A program made the position numbers and the translations under genes. This document shows, piece by piece, positions 46,806 to 59,278 of a stretch of DNA of 64,000 nucleotides (its first letter is position 1; the number at the start of each line of letters is the position of its first letter). This stretch comes from Hirsutella rhossiliensis. Its lineage: Eukaryota; Ascomycota; Sordariomycetes; Hypocreales; Ophiocordycipitaceae. The DNA lies in contig NW_025408670.1 of the NCBI RefSeq assembly GCF_020360975.1, positions 6,014,001 through 6,078,000 of the forward strand. The letters are read 5' to 3'. The notes beneath the pieces were generated by a model. It had not been told where the DNA came from, did no database searches, and worked only from the letters and a program-made list of their open reading frames with translations.

Positions 46806-49800
46806 TTATATAAACGATACATCAATATCTGCCAAAATTTGCTCAGGGCTGGACGAGTCAAGCTGCTGAAATAGATTTTCGAGTCGCTTCGGCATCGAAG
46901 ATACCATCCAGGACTCGTATATCCTTGCATCACAACTGATTCGAAACGAGTGATCATTCTTCCCGAGTTGAATTTCCACCTGCAAAGCATATTCGTTGAA
47001 CCATTCTTGTTGATTGACGCTTTGCCACTTGCCGAATCCCACCTCGTCGCTATCAGCCTCCGGTTGAACAATAAGCAGTGTCTGGAACATGCATGATGTC
47101 CGGCATTCAGGAGATATTTTGGCTATTTGAGCCAGCCCGGCTTGTTCAAAGGGGGTCATGTCGATCGCCTGTTGCTGTATCTCTTTGAGGTAGTCCGAAA
47201 CTTTCTGATTGCCAGCCAAGTTCACGCGCACTGGGACTCTGGCGAACGTCGGGGCTGCCATTGACTCGATGTTAGCAACCGGGGCATTTCTCCCGGATAT
47301 TGCCACGCCAAGTACGACATCTTCGGATTTTGTCATCCACCCAACGAAAATGGCCCAAGCAGCTCGGACAAGGCTGGAGATCGTGGTGTCTCTGGAGCGC
47401 CGTTGCGGTTGCCTAGCTCGATATTGAACCAACATGAATGGTTTTGGCTGATCGACTAACGGAGGGAGCATCGGATGCGGCTGATAGTTGCAGCCAGCTA
47501 GAGCGTTGCGCCAGTAATTGCGGATCCGCTGGTCATCTTGTTGCGATATATACTTGACATATTGCTGGAACTGAGGTCCCTGTATGAGCGCCTCGCCCTG
47601 ATATGCACGCTTGACCGCATTCATTATCAGAGGAACTGACCATCCATCGTAAAGTGCATGATGAATCGTCCATACAAACCACTTTGGTGTTCCAGTGCTA
47701 TCGCTGATGAGCGCATATCGAGTTAGTGGCCGGCCTAGCTCCATTGGTTTCTTTCGGTCGTGCGTAATATATTCATCCAGGTCCTTGGACTCAATCCAAT
47801 GAATGTCTTCATCCATCACTATTTGCATAATACGGAGACCATGTTTAACAAGCCTTGTACGTAAAATAGGCAAAGCATGAGCAGCCTGTTGCCAAGCGGC
47901 GCGCAGTTCTTTGCCTGTTACGAGCGGCGCTAGCTCTAGAACATTTTGGGCGACATAATCTCCCGTTCGCTTCGACTTCAAAGTTATGAGGGATTCTTGA
48001 AGAGGCGTACACGGATATGCATCGCGTATAGCAACTTGCTCTAGTTGATAGCAGTTTGAGATGTCGCGAAGGAAGGTAGCAGCAGTCAACCCCTCACCTA
48101 ACAGCGAGAAGGGCGATATTGCTTCGAGAACACCCAAGTCCTCTCGAACGCTTTGTCTGGCAAGGTCTTGTAGTGCTGGTTGGCGGAAAATGTCTGCGAC
48201 GGCTAGTTGTACGCCAACTCGGCGGGCTTCGCCCACAAGCTTCATCGCGGCAATTGAATCGCCTCCGAGATGGAAAAAGTTGTCGTCTAATCCGATGGAG
48301 GGAGGCTCGATACCTAGGACTTGTCCCCATATTCTTTGCATCAGCCGCTCAACTTTGGTCGTTGGCTGTCGAAGACTCCGTGGCTCTGTTGTCGAATCGA
48401 GCAACTGCTTGTGAAGGGCCCGGCGATCAATTTTGCCGCTCCGGTTGAGAGGCATCTTGTCCAAAACTTTGATTGCCTGGGGAATCATGAATGAAGGCAG
48501 TTTGGCTCGTAGCATCTGATTGAGTTCGTCCAGCACATTTCGGACCCGTTGCTGTCGAATCGGTTGATTGGTTAAAGAGTGGTATTGGCGGCCCTGATGG
48601 TCTGTAGGGAATTTAAACAACGCCCTGGCGACACGGTTTGGTACTTTGGGGCAGAATACGGCATCTAGGCCACCACGTTGAGTGTGCTGTCGGGCCCAGC
48701 TAATTTCAACTTGGTGGCCAGTCTCTTGAGCCAGGTCAACCAAGTCAACTACCGAAAGAGACGGACAGGCTTCGGCGATTAGACGTAAGGATTGGACCCA
48801 ATCGCCACTTTGAACCCATTCCCCCCTTTGGGCGAGTTGGTCGACAAGGTGTCGCTCGAAAATGGTTTTGCGGTGTGGAATATTGCTCAGAGCAACGACG
48901 GAAGATGCAGGCGACTCTCGTAAGAGTTTTGAGAGAGACAAACTGTCTAAACCTCTGGCGGAGAAGTCAACCCATTCATCACGGGCAATGTCGTGAATTT
49001 CCAGCTGCTGCTGCGTACAGCTGCTGGCCTTGAGGTAAATCACGGCGGCATACCGATAGCAGCTAAGCTCGTTTGAGGCACGCATCCTCTTGGGGAGGAT
49101 CTCGACGTGTGCAATCCGATTCGGAAAACGATCTTGTAGCGCTGTGAAAAAGGCAGGGTCAATGAGCAGCTCTGATTCTGCTGCCTCCATGTCATCCACC
49201 ATCCGCTGAAGCATGTCTTTCTGCGCCCCAGAGCCCATGGTGTACAGAGCTCTGGCAGCGAGAAACTCTCTGTGCAAACAGTACGATCGGACGTCACCAA
49301 AGAAGATTGTGGTAACGCTCTCCAGCTGGAGTAAGCTCTGGACGGTTTTCAGAAGGTAGCCTTGAGTTGGGAAGTACTGCACCACGGAGTTGAGTATAAC
49401 CAGGTTCGGCGCAACAGGCGTATCCAGAAGATGCAAGTCCATGGCAGTGGCTTGGAATATCTTGACTTTATCCGCAAGCCAGGGCATGAGCTGGGCGGTC
49501 TTGCGAACAAAATCAACAGCGTTGGCTGATGGTTCAAGGCCGACATAACTCTGAAGGCCGTCGGTTAAGTTGAAGAGAATCATGCCAGAGCCTGTTCCTA
49601 TCTCGAGGATGTGGGCCGGCCGGCTTCTGTCGAGTATTGTTTCGATGGTGTCGTCAAGCCACTCGTTCATGTGCTCAGTAGAGATTTGGGTTCCATCAAG
49701 CATAGATGTCCATCCAATGAAGTCTCTGCCGACGTTGTGAGGGAGCAGTTTGTCGAAAGAAGAGTATACTTCTGTATCGAACTGAGTCTCCCACATCTTG

Positions 49801-52800
49801 ATGCGCTGCGCCTCTCTATCAGGTTCCGGTTCGATGTGGCATCCAGAAAGACGTTGCTTGATCGTGATGAAGCTGACGAGTCGTGGAGGCTCACTCTGAT
49901 GGCTCTGCAGGACGGTGGCGGCGCCATCAACGTGCTCGTGGCTGCGGAGGACGTGCTCGATCTCTTGAAGCTCAACTCGCTGCCCCCGGATTTTGACTTG
50001 GGAATCCTTGCGTCCAATGAAGACAATTGTTCCCTCTTCGGTGTAACGAGCCAGGTCGCCAGTTTTGTACACTCGGCCATGCCGTCCGGCCTGGCCGCGC
50101 GACCCTCTCAGCAGCCAAACCGGATCGTCAACAAAGGCCTTGGCAGTCGTCTCCGGGTCGTCCAGATACCCAAGGCCGACAATAGGTCCCTCGATCAGCA
50201 ATTCACCAATGCACCCCAGCGGAGTTAGCTCGTTGTGGTCTTCCGGATTCACGATCCAAGTGACAGCGCCCGCGCCGCTGCCGATGTGGAGGACTCCTTG
50301 CTGAGTGACTGCGTCGCAGTTCATGGTGCTTGATGGGGTGCATTCACTCGGGCCGTACAAGTGATGGAGTCGTTTTTGGCCCCACCATCTCTCCACGTCT
50401 ACGTTAGACAAAGGCTCGCCACTGAAGATTATCGTGTCCACTTCTGGGATGTTTTCGGGCCGCAGAAGCCGAGCCACAGAAGGTGTCAGGTCGAGAGTGT
50501 TGGCCTGCAACGACGATATGCTGCCCTCCAGGTTATTTATTCTGTCCTTCTCGCTTGGCACGCAAATGCAGCCTCCTGCAACCAGAACGGCCAGGATGCC
50601 GTTGATAGACACGTCAAAGTTGTATGACGCAAAGTCAAATAATCTTGAATCTGTCGCAAGTCCCAACAACTTGACCTGATAGTGTAGAGCTGAAGTAACA
50701 TTTCTATACGAGATTAGGACCCCTTTCGGTGTACCTGTGCTGCCGGATGTGAAGATGATATAGAGGATTGACAAGGGATTAGGCTCAGGAACTCGTACTG
50801 CTGCGCTCTGGTCTTTTGGGGTTATGAAAAAGTCCGAATCAATTACAATCGTGTTTTGTACTAATTGATAGCCCAAATTTCGGTTAGAAAACGAAGATAA
50901 AAGTATATCACTTTTTACCTGTTTGATAATTGCCTGCAGTCGCTGTTCTGGAAGAGAAGGGTCGAGCAAGATGAAGCCGCCGCCTATCTTGACTATACCG
51001 AGTATAGCAACTACCGTCCACTGGGACTTGTCAAAACAAAGAGGCACTAGAACTCCTGGTTTAACGCCAAGCCCAACAAGCTCGGAAGCTAGAATCGTGA
51101 CAAGGTGGTCCAGCCTCTCGAAGGTGAGCTGACCGTCCCAAGCACAGATGGCAGGCGCCTGGGGCCGGGTGCGCGCGTGCTGGGCAATCTGTTGATATAT
51201 GCCCTGGTCATCTGGACACGGAACGCTTCCATTCCATTTCCAGATCTGCTCCAAGTCTTGGGGTGTGATGAGCTCCGTCTCTGCTATCGTCTGGTTGGGG
51301 TCTGCGACACTAATCTGTTGCAGCAGGAGTTCAAGGCGTTGCAGCAACCCCTGTGCTATCCACGGTTCAATCAACCTCGAGTCGAACATGGCCGAAGACT
51401 TGATCCCGTCTGCTCCGAGACATAGCTCAATTGTCAATGCATAGGTGCAAAAGAACTTTTGCTGAGAATAGGTACCCTGCCACACCCCCAGGAGATGCTG
51501 GCCAGCGATAGCCTCGTTCGGCTGGACGACAAGGTGAGTCTGAAACCTGCAAGCTTCTTTGCCGGCAGGACAGATTTTGGAAATTCTTTGGAGACCGGTC
51601 TGCTCGAAAGGGATCATCTCTGTCGCTTGCCGTTGCACTGTCTTCAGATACTCTGAGACAGTCTGGTCTTTGCCCGGCTGTAGGCGCACAGGAACCGTCG
51701 CAATTGTAGGAGCCGCCATCTTGTCGAGATGGGCAAGAGGCGCACTTCTGCCCGACACAGTCATGCCGAACACGACGTCTCTGGAGTTGGTCATCTGCCC
51801 GAGAACGATGGCCCACGCCGCGCGAATGAGAATAGCGGTAGTTACGTCTGTGTGCCGGTTTCGGGGCTGTTTGAATGCATGGTCGATGATTCTGTCTGCC
51901 ACTGGCTGACTCAAGGATGATGGCAGCGCTGGAAATGGTGTATGCTCGTAGCCTGCAAGAGCGGTTGCCCAGAACCTTGATGTTTCCTCCTTGTGTTGAA
52001 CCATGATGTATTTAATGAACGGCTGGAAGGGAACCGGAGGATCCACCGGCTCGCCACGATATGCTTGATCCACAGCATCTAATATTAGAGGCGTGGACCA
52101 TCCATCGTAGATGGCATGGTGAATCGTCCAAACAAACCAAGTAGGAACTCCGTTGTCGTCGTTCACAAGTGCGTAGCGACTGAGCGGCTGACCCATCTCC
52201 ATCGGCTCTTCTCGGTCAGACTTGAGATATCGATCTAATCCGGTTGGGTTAATCCAGCGAATCGGCTCGTTTAGAATAACCTGAATAAGGCCGGTGCCAT
52301 GCTCCATCACCCGGGTACGCAAGATTGGCAAGGTGCTGGCCACTTGTTCCCACGCCCGGCAGAACTTCTCAATCTCGACATGAGAATCTAGTGTGAGCAC
52401 ATCCTGTGATATGTAATCGCCGGTTCTTTTCGATGTCAAAAATATCAGGCCTTCTTGAAGCGGAGTACACGGATACGCGTCGAGGATGGCGGCCGGGTCT
52501 AGATAGGGGCGAACAGGCATATCCTCCAAGAATGAAGCGGCATCAACCCCATCGCCGAGCAGAGAAAAGGGGGCTATCTCCTCTGGGGCATCCCGGCATT
52601 CCGAAACAGTCTGGTTGGCGAGATCATGCAGCACGGGGTAACGGAACATGTCCGCGACGGTGATTTTGATGCCATCCTGCCGAGCTGCGGCTGCTGCCTT
52701 CATTGCAGTAATCGAGTCGCCCCCTAGATGGAAGAAATTATCTTCTACATCGATCCTATCAGCATCCACGTGCAGAACTTGAGACCAAAGTCGCTGCATG

Positions 52801-54897
52801 TACTGATCTGCTTCTGAAATTGGCTTTCTCTTGCGCCCTTTACGTGCCGTCGAAACCTCGGCGAGCTGTCCAACCGAGAAGGAGGCCCCGATCTGCCGTA
52901 GTTGCTTGCGGTCAATCTTGCCTGTGCTGGTCATCGGCAGCTTTTGGACAGACAAAAACACGCTTGGCAACATATAGGCGGGCAAATGTTTGGACAGGTC
53001 CTTTTCAACCTCTTTCGGAACCAAGAGAAGCCGCACCATGGTGGGAGATTGCGCCTCTGCGTCCGTTGCTCCGTCTTTGGTGCGAACGAACGCTGCAAGG
53101 AACTGTCTGGCTCCCTGCCCCTGCGGTTCAATCATTTCGGCCACAACTTGGATGATGTCTGGCCAGCAACCGTGAATCCAGTGTTCCACTTCGCCTAACT
53201 CTACTCGTTGGCCCCGAATCTTGACTTGCGCATCCTTGCGGCCAACGAACGTCAGACTCCCATCTTGGTTGTACTTGACGAGGTCTCCGGTTTTATACAG
53301 CCGTCGCCGATGGCTTTCTGGTTGGCGAAACGCGCTTTGCTTTAGCCACCCTGGATACTCGATAAATGTGGCTGCCGTTTTCTCTGCATCGCCGAGGTAG
53401 CCACAACCAACCAGAGGACCTTCTAAGAGCAGCTCGCCGATGCAACCTGCCCCGAGCAGTTCATTGTGGTTCTCAGGGTGGACAATCCAAGTTACCATGC
53501 CCACTCCCTTTCCAATCTTGACGGCCTCTTGCGGACTATGCGCGTTGAAGTTGATGGTGCTCGTGGGCGTGCATTCAGTTGGTCCATATGCATTGATGAC
53601 ACGAGCCTTTCTCCACCAGCGCTGTACGTCCGTGATGCGTAGAGCTTCGCCGGCGAATATGATTAGGCGTATGCCGGGTAATCTCTCCGGGACGAGCAGC
53701 TGCGCAAGAGAGGGAGTAAGGTCGAGGACATTCACATTTAATGACAAGATACTTTCTTCTAGCTGGTTCCTTCGGTCGTCGTCGCTTGGTACGCACAGAC
53801 AGCCGCCTGCTGCTAATATAGTTAAAGCATTATTAATTGATCCATCGAAGTTATACGATGCAAAGTCGTATAGTCTGGAGTCCGATGTAAGTCCTAATAA
53901 CTTGACTTGGTAATGTAAAGCCGTAGCAATATTCCCATGAGAAACCAGGACCCCTTTTGGCATGCCGGTACTACCAGACGTAAAAATTGCATAGAGGATT
54001 GATGATGGATTAGATTCAGGAATTTGTGCGGCTGTCTGGTCTGTTAGGTTTTTAAAAAAATCCATGTTGACTATGATCATTCTTTCTAACAGTCCAGAGT
54101 CTAACAGTCGAGAGCCTAGTTTCTGGTTAGACGATGAAGATAGAAGTATGTTACCTTTGACCTGCTTAATGATAACCTGAAGTCGTTGCTCTGGGAGGGC
54201 TGGGTCAAGTAGGACAAAGCCACTACCTGCCCTTACTACAGCAAGGATAGCAATTGTCGTCCAAAGGGATTTCTCAAAGCAGAGCGGGACTAATACTCCT
54301 GGTCCAATACCAAGCCTTACAAGCTCAGAAGCTAGCATAGTAACAAGGGTATCTAGCCTTTCGTATGTGACTTTACCATCCCAGGCATAGATAGCAGGTG
54401 CCTTGGGCTGAATGCGTACGTATTGGGCTATTTGTTGATAAATCCCCCTGTGATGTGGAGGCGGGAGGCTTTTATTCCATGCCCAGATCTGCTCCAAATC
54501 TTGAGGCGTCGCCGTTATAAGGTCCGCTAGCATGCTATCAGAAGACACATTGTCTAATTGTCCGAGCATGTGGTCATGCCGGTGGAGAATTTTTTGAACC
54601 ACCCAGGGTTCAATTGAGCTTGGATCGAAAGAAGCCGATGCAATGAGATTGTCAGGGGTAATATGAATGGAAAGCACCAAGTCATATTTGTCGGAGAATC
54701 TTGAACAACTGTCACCTAGGCCGCTGCATTGGTCTTCTCCTCCCTGTCTTTCGAGGACTAGGAGCATTTTAGCGTTTCCTGTCCATCTGGCGTCGTGCTG
54801 CACATTGTCCATGTGCTGCTCGAAAGCCTGCGAGCTAGCTGTCTTGTTGATTTCAATCTGTTGTACTGCTTTCAGATAGTCTGAAACCGTTTGGTTC
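46806..54897 (-). CDS. Two-module NRPS with N-methyltransferase, 3' part (5' end split off by a retroelement)
   Basis: One open frame of about 2,700 residues. Order (numbered from the ATG-like codon at 54926): C-terminal remnant of a condensation domain (1-140); A1 (150-690; FTSGSTGMPKG, AYGPTE, YKTGDL, TGKIDR); T1 (FFHLGGDSI, 731-739); C2 (815-1210; HHAIYDG at 936); A2 (1230-2180; FTSGSTGTPKG) with an inserted N-methyltransferase at about 1750-2050 (ILEIGTGSGM, VILNSVVQYFP); T2 (FFHLGGDSI); and a terminal C domain with HHALYDG. Both A domains keep the Asp of FDxS, so amino acids, not hydroxy acids, are expected. The pocket residues I read are DGNDIAAPT for A1 and DVNDISLPS for A2, but substrates are not assigned. 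The terminal C domain suggests release by condensation or cyclisation. The first ten codons of the frame derive from the LTR at 54898. Confidence 0.93.
54893..54897. repeat. Target site duplication of the first gypsy element, left copy
   Basis: GGTTC directly before the LTR; the same five bases follow the other LTR at 59419-59423. A 5-bp duplication fits Ty3/gypsy integrase. Confidence 0.93.
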
Positions 54898-55087
54898 TGT
54901 GAAAGGCCTCTAGTGAGTTGATACAACTAACTAGTCCCTATGCTGTTTACTATCAAGATAGAAAAGAAAGAAAGAAAGAAAGAGAATCTACTACATAAGA
55001 GCATAACGGCATTTTATAGCTTCGAGCCAATGGAAGGTTCTAGAAGCTAGGCGGCGCAGCCGCCGTTAAAGCAACTTGCCCGTTACA
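54898..55087 (-). repeat. 3' LTR of the first gypsy element (complete, 190 bp)
   Basis: On the minus strand it begins TGTAACGGGC and ends CCTTTCACA, giving the canonical TGT...ACA ends. It contains an (AAAG)n/(CTTT)n run. Confidence 0.9.
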
Positions 55088-57157
55088 TTACCTCCCTCCC
55101 GTCCAACGTTTCCTCTTCCTTGGGATCGTGGCAATCTGTGTCAAGATGACTTGAGAAGGTGACACTCTTTTATGTTTCTTCCATTGCTTCCATGCATCAG
55201 TGTGTCGAATAGTGGGAAGGGCTCCACGTAGGCTGCGAGTAATCATGCCATTTTACGAGCACCTTCTTATGCGTACCTTCCATTCTTTCATCCAGAATCC
55301 TTTCGACGAGGTACATTTCTTGGCCGTCCACCAGCACCGGTGGGGCACTCTCTTGATCGATTTTCTGCGAAGGCAATGGGTCTCCGGGTACTGGCCGGAG
55401 TAGATCGACGTGAAAGACTGGATGGATACGTCCAGGCACATCCAACCTATAGGCATGTGGGCTGACTTCGGTGAGCACTTGATATTTGGCATGTAACCAA
55501 TCGAGCTTCTTGCAGGGTCGCGATGTTTTGACATTTCTCAAGTTGAGGTATACCCAATCCCCAGGCTTGTATCTCGGTGCGGCTGTCCTGTGCTTGTTGG
55601 CTTGCGCTTGCTGTATTTCCTGGGCCATAGCTATCGCTGCTTGCGCAAACTCCGTGGCATCCTGTAGTCTCTGAATAAAATCCTCCGCTGCAGCTTCTTC
55701 CTGTGTTGTGTCTTCCGTGCTTCGATGCTCAACTAACTGGATTGGCTCATTGTGGTAGCCGTGCATGAAGAAGAACGGACTCAGTCCGGTGGAGGTTGCT
55801 TCCGCTCGTTAATTGTCGCCATCGCGACTGGAAGCAAGTCCAACCAGTTCTCCTGCAGATAGTTTGTCCATATCCGAAGAATCCTCTCTACCTCTTGGTT
55901 CATTCGTTCTGTTGCACCGTCGGTTTGTGGATGGTACGCCGTTGACAACCGCTGCTCGATCCCTAGCAGCTGACAGAAGTGTTTCCACATACCACTGACA
56001 AACTGGGGACCCCGATCACTGGTAATAGCCGTTGGGATGCCATGGACAGGGTAGTGTCGTTCGAAGAGTCTTCTTGCAACCGCTTCTGAAGAAATATCGT
56101 GTAATCCTTCGAGTTCGACGCCTTTGGTGAGTCGGTCCGTGACCACCATGTAGTTCGTCGCGCCATCTTTCCCCGACGGTGGGAGGTCAGTAATAAAGTC
56201 AATGGTAATTTCGCTCCATATGCGTTGCGGAATAGGGAGCGGCTTTAGGAGTCCTTTCTTTGTATCCTCCAGATGGTGTTTCGTCCGCAAACCTCGCAGT
56301 TGCGCACAAACCGACGTACATCGCTAGCGGCACCCGGCCAGAAGAAGCGTCTCGACAGAGTCGAGTACGTGAGGTCCCTTCCAGGATGTCCGGTGATATG
56401 AGAGTCGTGAGTTTCCTGGATGATCTTCGTACGTAGCGGCTCCGAACCGGGTATCCAGACGCGTTCTCTAAAGCACAGCAGGCCCCTATTGTCTAACGAG
56501 CATTCTGAAATGCTGACAACCTTCTCCTTCTGTAATCCTGTTGGCAAACTCTTCGCTCCATCTGCTACCAGCTTCGTGAGTTCTTGATAGAGCTTGTCTT
56601 CTTGGCGTGCGGCGTGCCACAGCTGCTGTAACTCCTCATCTTCAAATATCCTGATCTCTTTCCGAAGTTGATTTCCTGGGCACCATCGGTGTTGGTAGAC
56701 AATGTCGATATTGGGACCCTTCTAAGGTGGTCGTCTTGGAATAGCCTCATAATGCGTCCCTTTAGTCGTTCATCGGAGTAGTTTGCCGGCATATCCTGGT
56801 CCCGTCGAGAGAGCGCGTCAGGCAATCCGCCCTTGCGGCCCGGCCTCCATTCGAGCTTGAATTGGAACTTGGACAGGAACTCCGACCACCGCACTTGTCT
56901 CTCTGTCAACCTCCTTTCCGAGTAGAAGTATCTCAGGTTCTTGTGGTCCGTTAGGATCTTGAAGTGCTCTACTGCCCGTAGCTCTGGTTCCCACTGCTCC
57001 AAACATCTGAGAATGGCGAGTAGCTCCTTGTCATGGATAGCGTAGTTCGCTTCGGCTGCCGAATGTTTCTTCGAGAAGTATGCGACAGGTCGTACCAGTC
57101 CATCCTTATCATCTCTCTGCAGGAGCACGCCTCCCGACGCGAATCCTGAAGCGTCCG

Positions 57158-57165
57158 CTTCCACG
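57158..57165. repeat. Target site duplication of the hAT element, left copy
   Basis: CTTCCACG before the left TIR; the same 8 bases follow the right TIR at 58644-58651. An 8-bp duplication is the hAT hallmark. Confidence 0.95.
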
Positions 57166-58643
57166 CAGGGTGGTTTTCCATACATGGAAAGGCCTGCAAT
57201 CGATAATCGGTATCGGCCCCACATTTATTGCAAGTATTGCAATACACCTTTCCATACTTGGTCCGTGCACGACGACAAAATGTCACTGAAGACACCTTCG
57301 ACAAGATGGACAAATTCACACCATATGGTGAATTAAAAATACGAAGTAATTGATTGAGCTCAATGATAATGTCCAAAAAGAGAGGGTAGGCAAATCTTAC
57401 GTGTTTTGTTCCAAGACGAGGAGGGAAATCAGACGGGAATTTGCACGAATTCTCACGCCACGGTCACGCCACCGCCCCTTCCCTCTTCAAGACATTGTTC
57501 TTCACCCAATGCTTCAACCAATTCTCCCTTTCAATTTGGTCCGCATCCAATTGTGCCCTTTCCCAGGAGATCGTACGACGAGCCTGAAAACACCGTTCCG
57601 GCTCGTCGCTCATCGCTGGCATTGATAGGATGTCTATTGCCATTCGTGATAACTTCGGCCGTCGGTTCCTATGTCGCTCTTGAAGCCACCATGATAAAGC
57701 AGTTGTTGGCGCAATCTCATATGGATCACCTGAGATGTAATCTTCATACTCGTCTTGACTTGTAGGTCGAGCACAATTCTGCAGATTTCTTGAAATACGA
57801 TCAAATGCATCAAGGCCATTGTCTTCTTCTTCGTCCAGTACATGATACGAAATTGTACCGTCGTTTGTATTTCGGTAAGAGTAGCAAAGGTCTTTGACCC
57901 GTTTGAAAGCAGTTTTATGCCACTTCTTCTAATTTGAGTGGATGTACGTCGTGCGATAGCTTGGATGAAGGACCAAAGAAGCGGCGTAATAGGGCGAATT
58001 CTCTTTATTGATAATTTCTTGGTCAAGGTAGCCTTTGAAGACACGGCCCAGATCCCACGCTTGCCCGTAGAGTTGATCAAATCCTTCGATGATGGACGGT
58101 TGAAGAGGAGATAAATTCTCTGCGACGTTGATGACATACTTTCTTGCCCTCAGGGTGTTTTCGAAAGCTGGCTGTGACAGAAGTACTGTAGGGATCATTC
58201 TGGGGACAATAAAGATAATATATGAGGCGGTTCCTGCCTTTGAACTCCGCTTCCCTAACCCTTTACTACCGGTACATTACTGCCAGATGAGCATGTTTTC
58301 ATGATCCAAAAGCAGGTTTTCTCTTGTCTTGGGAGATATAGACGCGAATGAATCCGAAGCAATGGATTCAGAATCGAAGAAACATAACTAACACAGGCTC
58401 AGAATCCATTGTCGCCAGGTGATAATGGTATGCTGTGGGTTGGTGGTGAGGCTGATTTTGTGGATGTGCGGATTTGTAGCGGGGGTTCCAGGCCCACAGC
58501 CCCTGTAGGTAGCCCCCTGTAGGAACCCTTGTTAGTGGCGTGGTTCAGCCAATAGTATGGAAATACATGGATCCATATCCATACCTATTCCATGCCATTC
58601 ATGGAAAGGGTATTTCCATATTTAGATATGGAAAACCACCCTG
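57166..58643 (-). mobile_element. Truncated hAT transposon nested in the gypsy RNase H region
   Basis: 1478 bp with 17-bp perfect TIRs (CAGGGTGGTTTTCCATA at 57166-57182 and its complement at 58627-58643). CAGGG is a common hAT terminus. Several TGGAAA/TTTCCA motifs lie just inside both ends, likely subterminal binding sites. Inside is only the C-terminal part of an hAT transposase, so the copy is non-autonomous. Removing it and one CTTCCACG copy brings the two halves of the RNase H start (ETIVEA and DASGF) together. Confidence 0.93.
57470..58198 (-). pseudogene. hAT transposase C-terminal fragment
   Basis: The minus-strand frame from 58198 reads LSPLQPSIIEGFDQLYGQAW, YYAASLVLHPSYRTTYIHSN, then a TAG stop. 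Past it the same frame continues with KKWHKTAFKRVKDLCYSYR and, toward 57470, DILSMPAMSDEPER and ISWERAQLDADQIE. YYAA.VLHP and the DEPER...SWERAQ block are hallmarks of the hAT C-terminal dimerisation region. The N-terminal BED finger and the first catalytic parts are absent. Confidence 0.85.
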
Positions 58644-58651
58644 CTTCCACG
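58644..58651. repeat. Target site duplication of the hAT element, right copy
   Basis: CTTCCACG, identical to 57158-57165. Confidence 0.95.
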
Positions 58652-59253
58652 ATAGTCTCCCTTTCTGGATGGAAGTGTGCAAGGATCGGGGCCGTGATCA
58701 ACAGGTCCTTGAGCTTCTCGAAGGCTTCTTCGCACAATCCATCCCAACGGAATGGCACGTCCTTCTTCGTTAGCCGCGTTAGCGCTCCGCTATCACCGAG
58801 AAGTCTGGCATAAACACCCTGTAGAAGTTCGCGAATCCGATAAAACTCCTCACGGATTTAATATTCGTCGGGGTTGCCCATCCCTTCACAGCCTCAACCT
58901 TCTCTGGGTCGACTCGGATCCCACACTCCGCCTCGATGATGAACCCAAGGTATTTCACAGCCTTGACTTCGAATTCGCTCTTGTTGATGTCCAGTTGCAG
59001 CCCAGCGTCCATCAGTCGTTGGAGGACCTTGCCGACTTTGTCGCGGTGGTCTTGCAGGCTTCCAGAGGAGAAGATCAGGACATCGTCGATATACGCTGAC
59101 ACAAAATCATCGAGGTAATCCTGGAGCACGCTGTTAATATACCGCTGAAAGGCTGCTGGTGCGCCTGTCAGGCCGAATGGAACTACCAGCCATTCGAAGG
59201 ATCCATAGCGCGTTCTGAAGGCTGTCTTTTCTTCGTCGCCAGGGGCGACCCTG

Positions 59254-59278
59254 ATCTACTCACTAGAGGCCTTTCACA
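59254..59278 (+). repeat. Inverted LTR terminus at the damaged 5' end of the gypsy element
   Basis: The last 20 bases (59259-59278) are the exact reverse complement of the outer end of the other LTR (54898-54917). They lie between the truncated LTR (from 59279) and the RT remnant. A simple insertion cannot give this orientation, so it marks a rearrangement. Confidence 0.85.

Larger units (their letters stand above)
55197..59250 (-). pseudogene. gypsy Pol remnant (RT-RNase H-integrase-chromodomain)
   Basis: In order on the minus strand: RT from 59250 (VAPGDEEKTAFRTRYG, WLVVPFGLTGAPAAFQ, AYIDDVLIFS); frameshift near 58779 after FSVIAER, with TRLTKKDVPF resuming one base off; the hAT insertion; RNase H at 57157-56780 (EADASGFASGG, FSKKHSAAEANY, HKNLRYF); integrase zinc-binding and core at 56450-55790 (HITGHPGRD, IDFITDLPPSG, TSDRGPQF, TERMNQEVERIL, the D,D,E set); a frameshift near 55800; then 55766-55197 with GDWVYLNLRN, KLDWLHAKYQ and the chromodomain (YLVERILDERMEGTHKKVLV). 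The RT begins directly at the damaged 5' LTR, so the first third of Pol and all of Gag are missing. Confidence 0.9.

Noticed and set aside
46806..54897. Hydroxy-acid (cyclodepsipeptide) specificity for A1
   Set aside because: The Asp of the FDxS motif is present in both A domains, whereas hydroxy-acid domains usually lack it.
54898..54926. Start of the NRPS frame read as true NRPS coding (YQLTRGLSQN)
   Set aside because: These bases are the outer end of a 190-bp LTR that abuts the GGTTC duplication, so the first ten codons come from the element.
54944..55087. A 144-bp LTR ending at TGTTTAC
   Set aside because: The flanks of that shorter repeat do not form a target duplication. Extending it to 54898 gives TGT...ACA ends and a perfect GGTTC pair.
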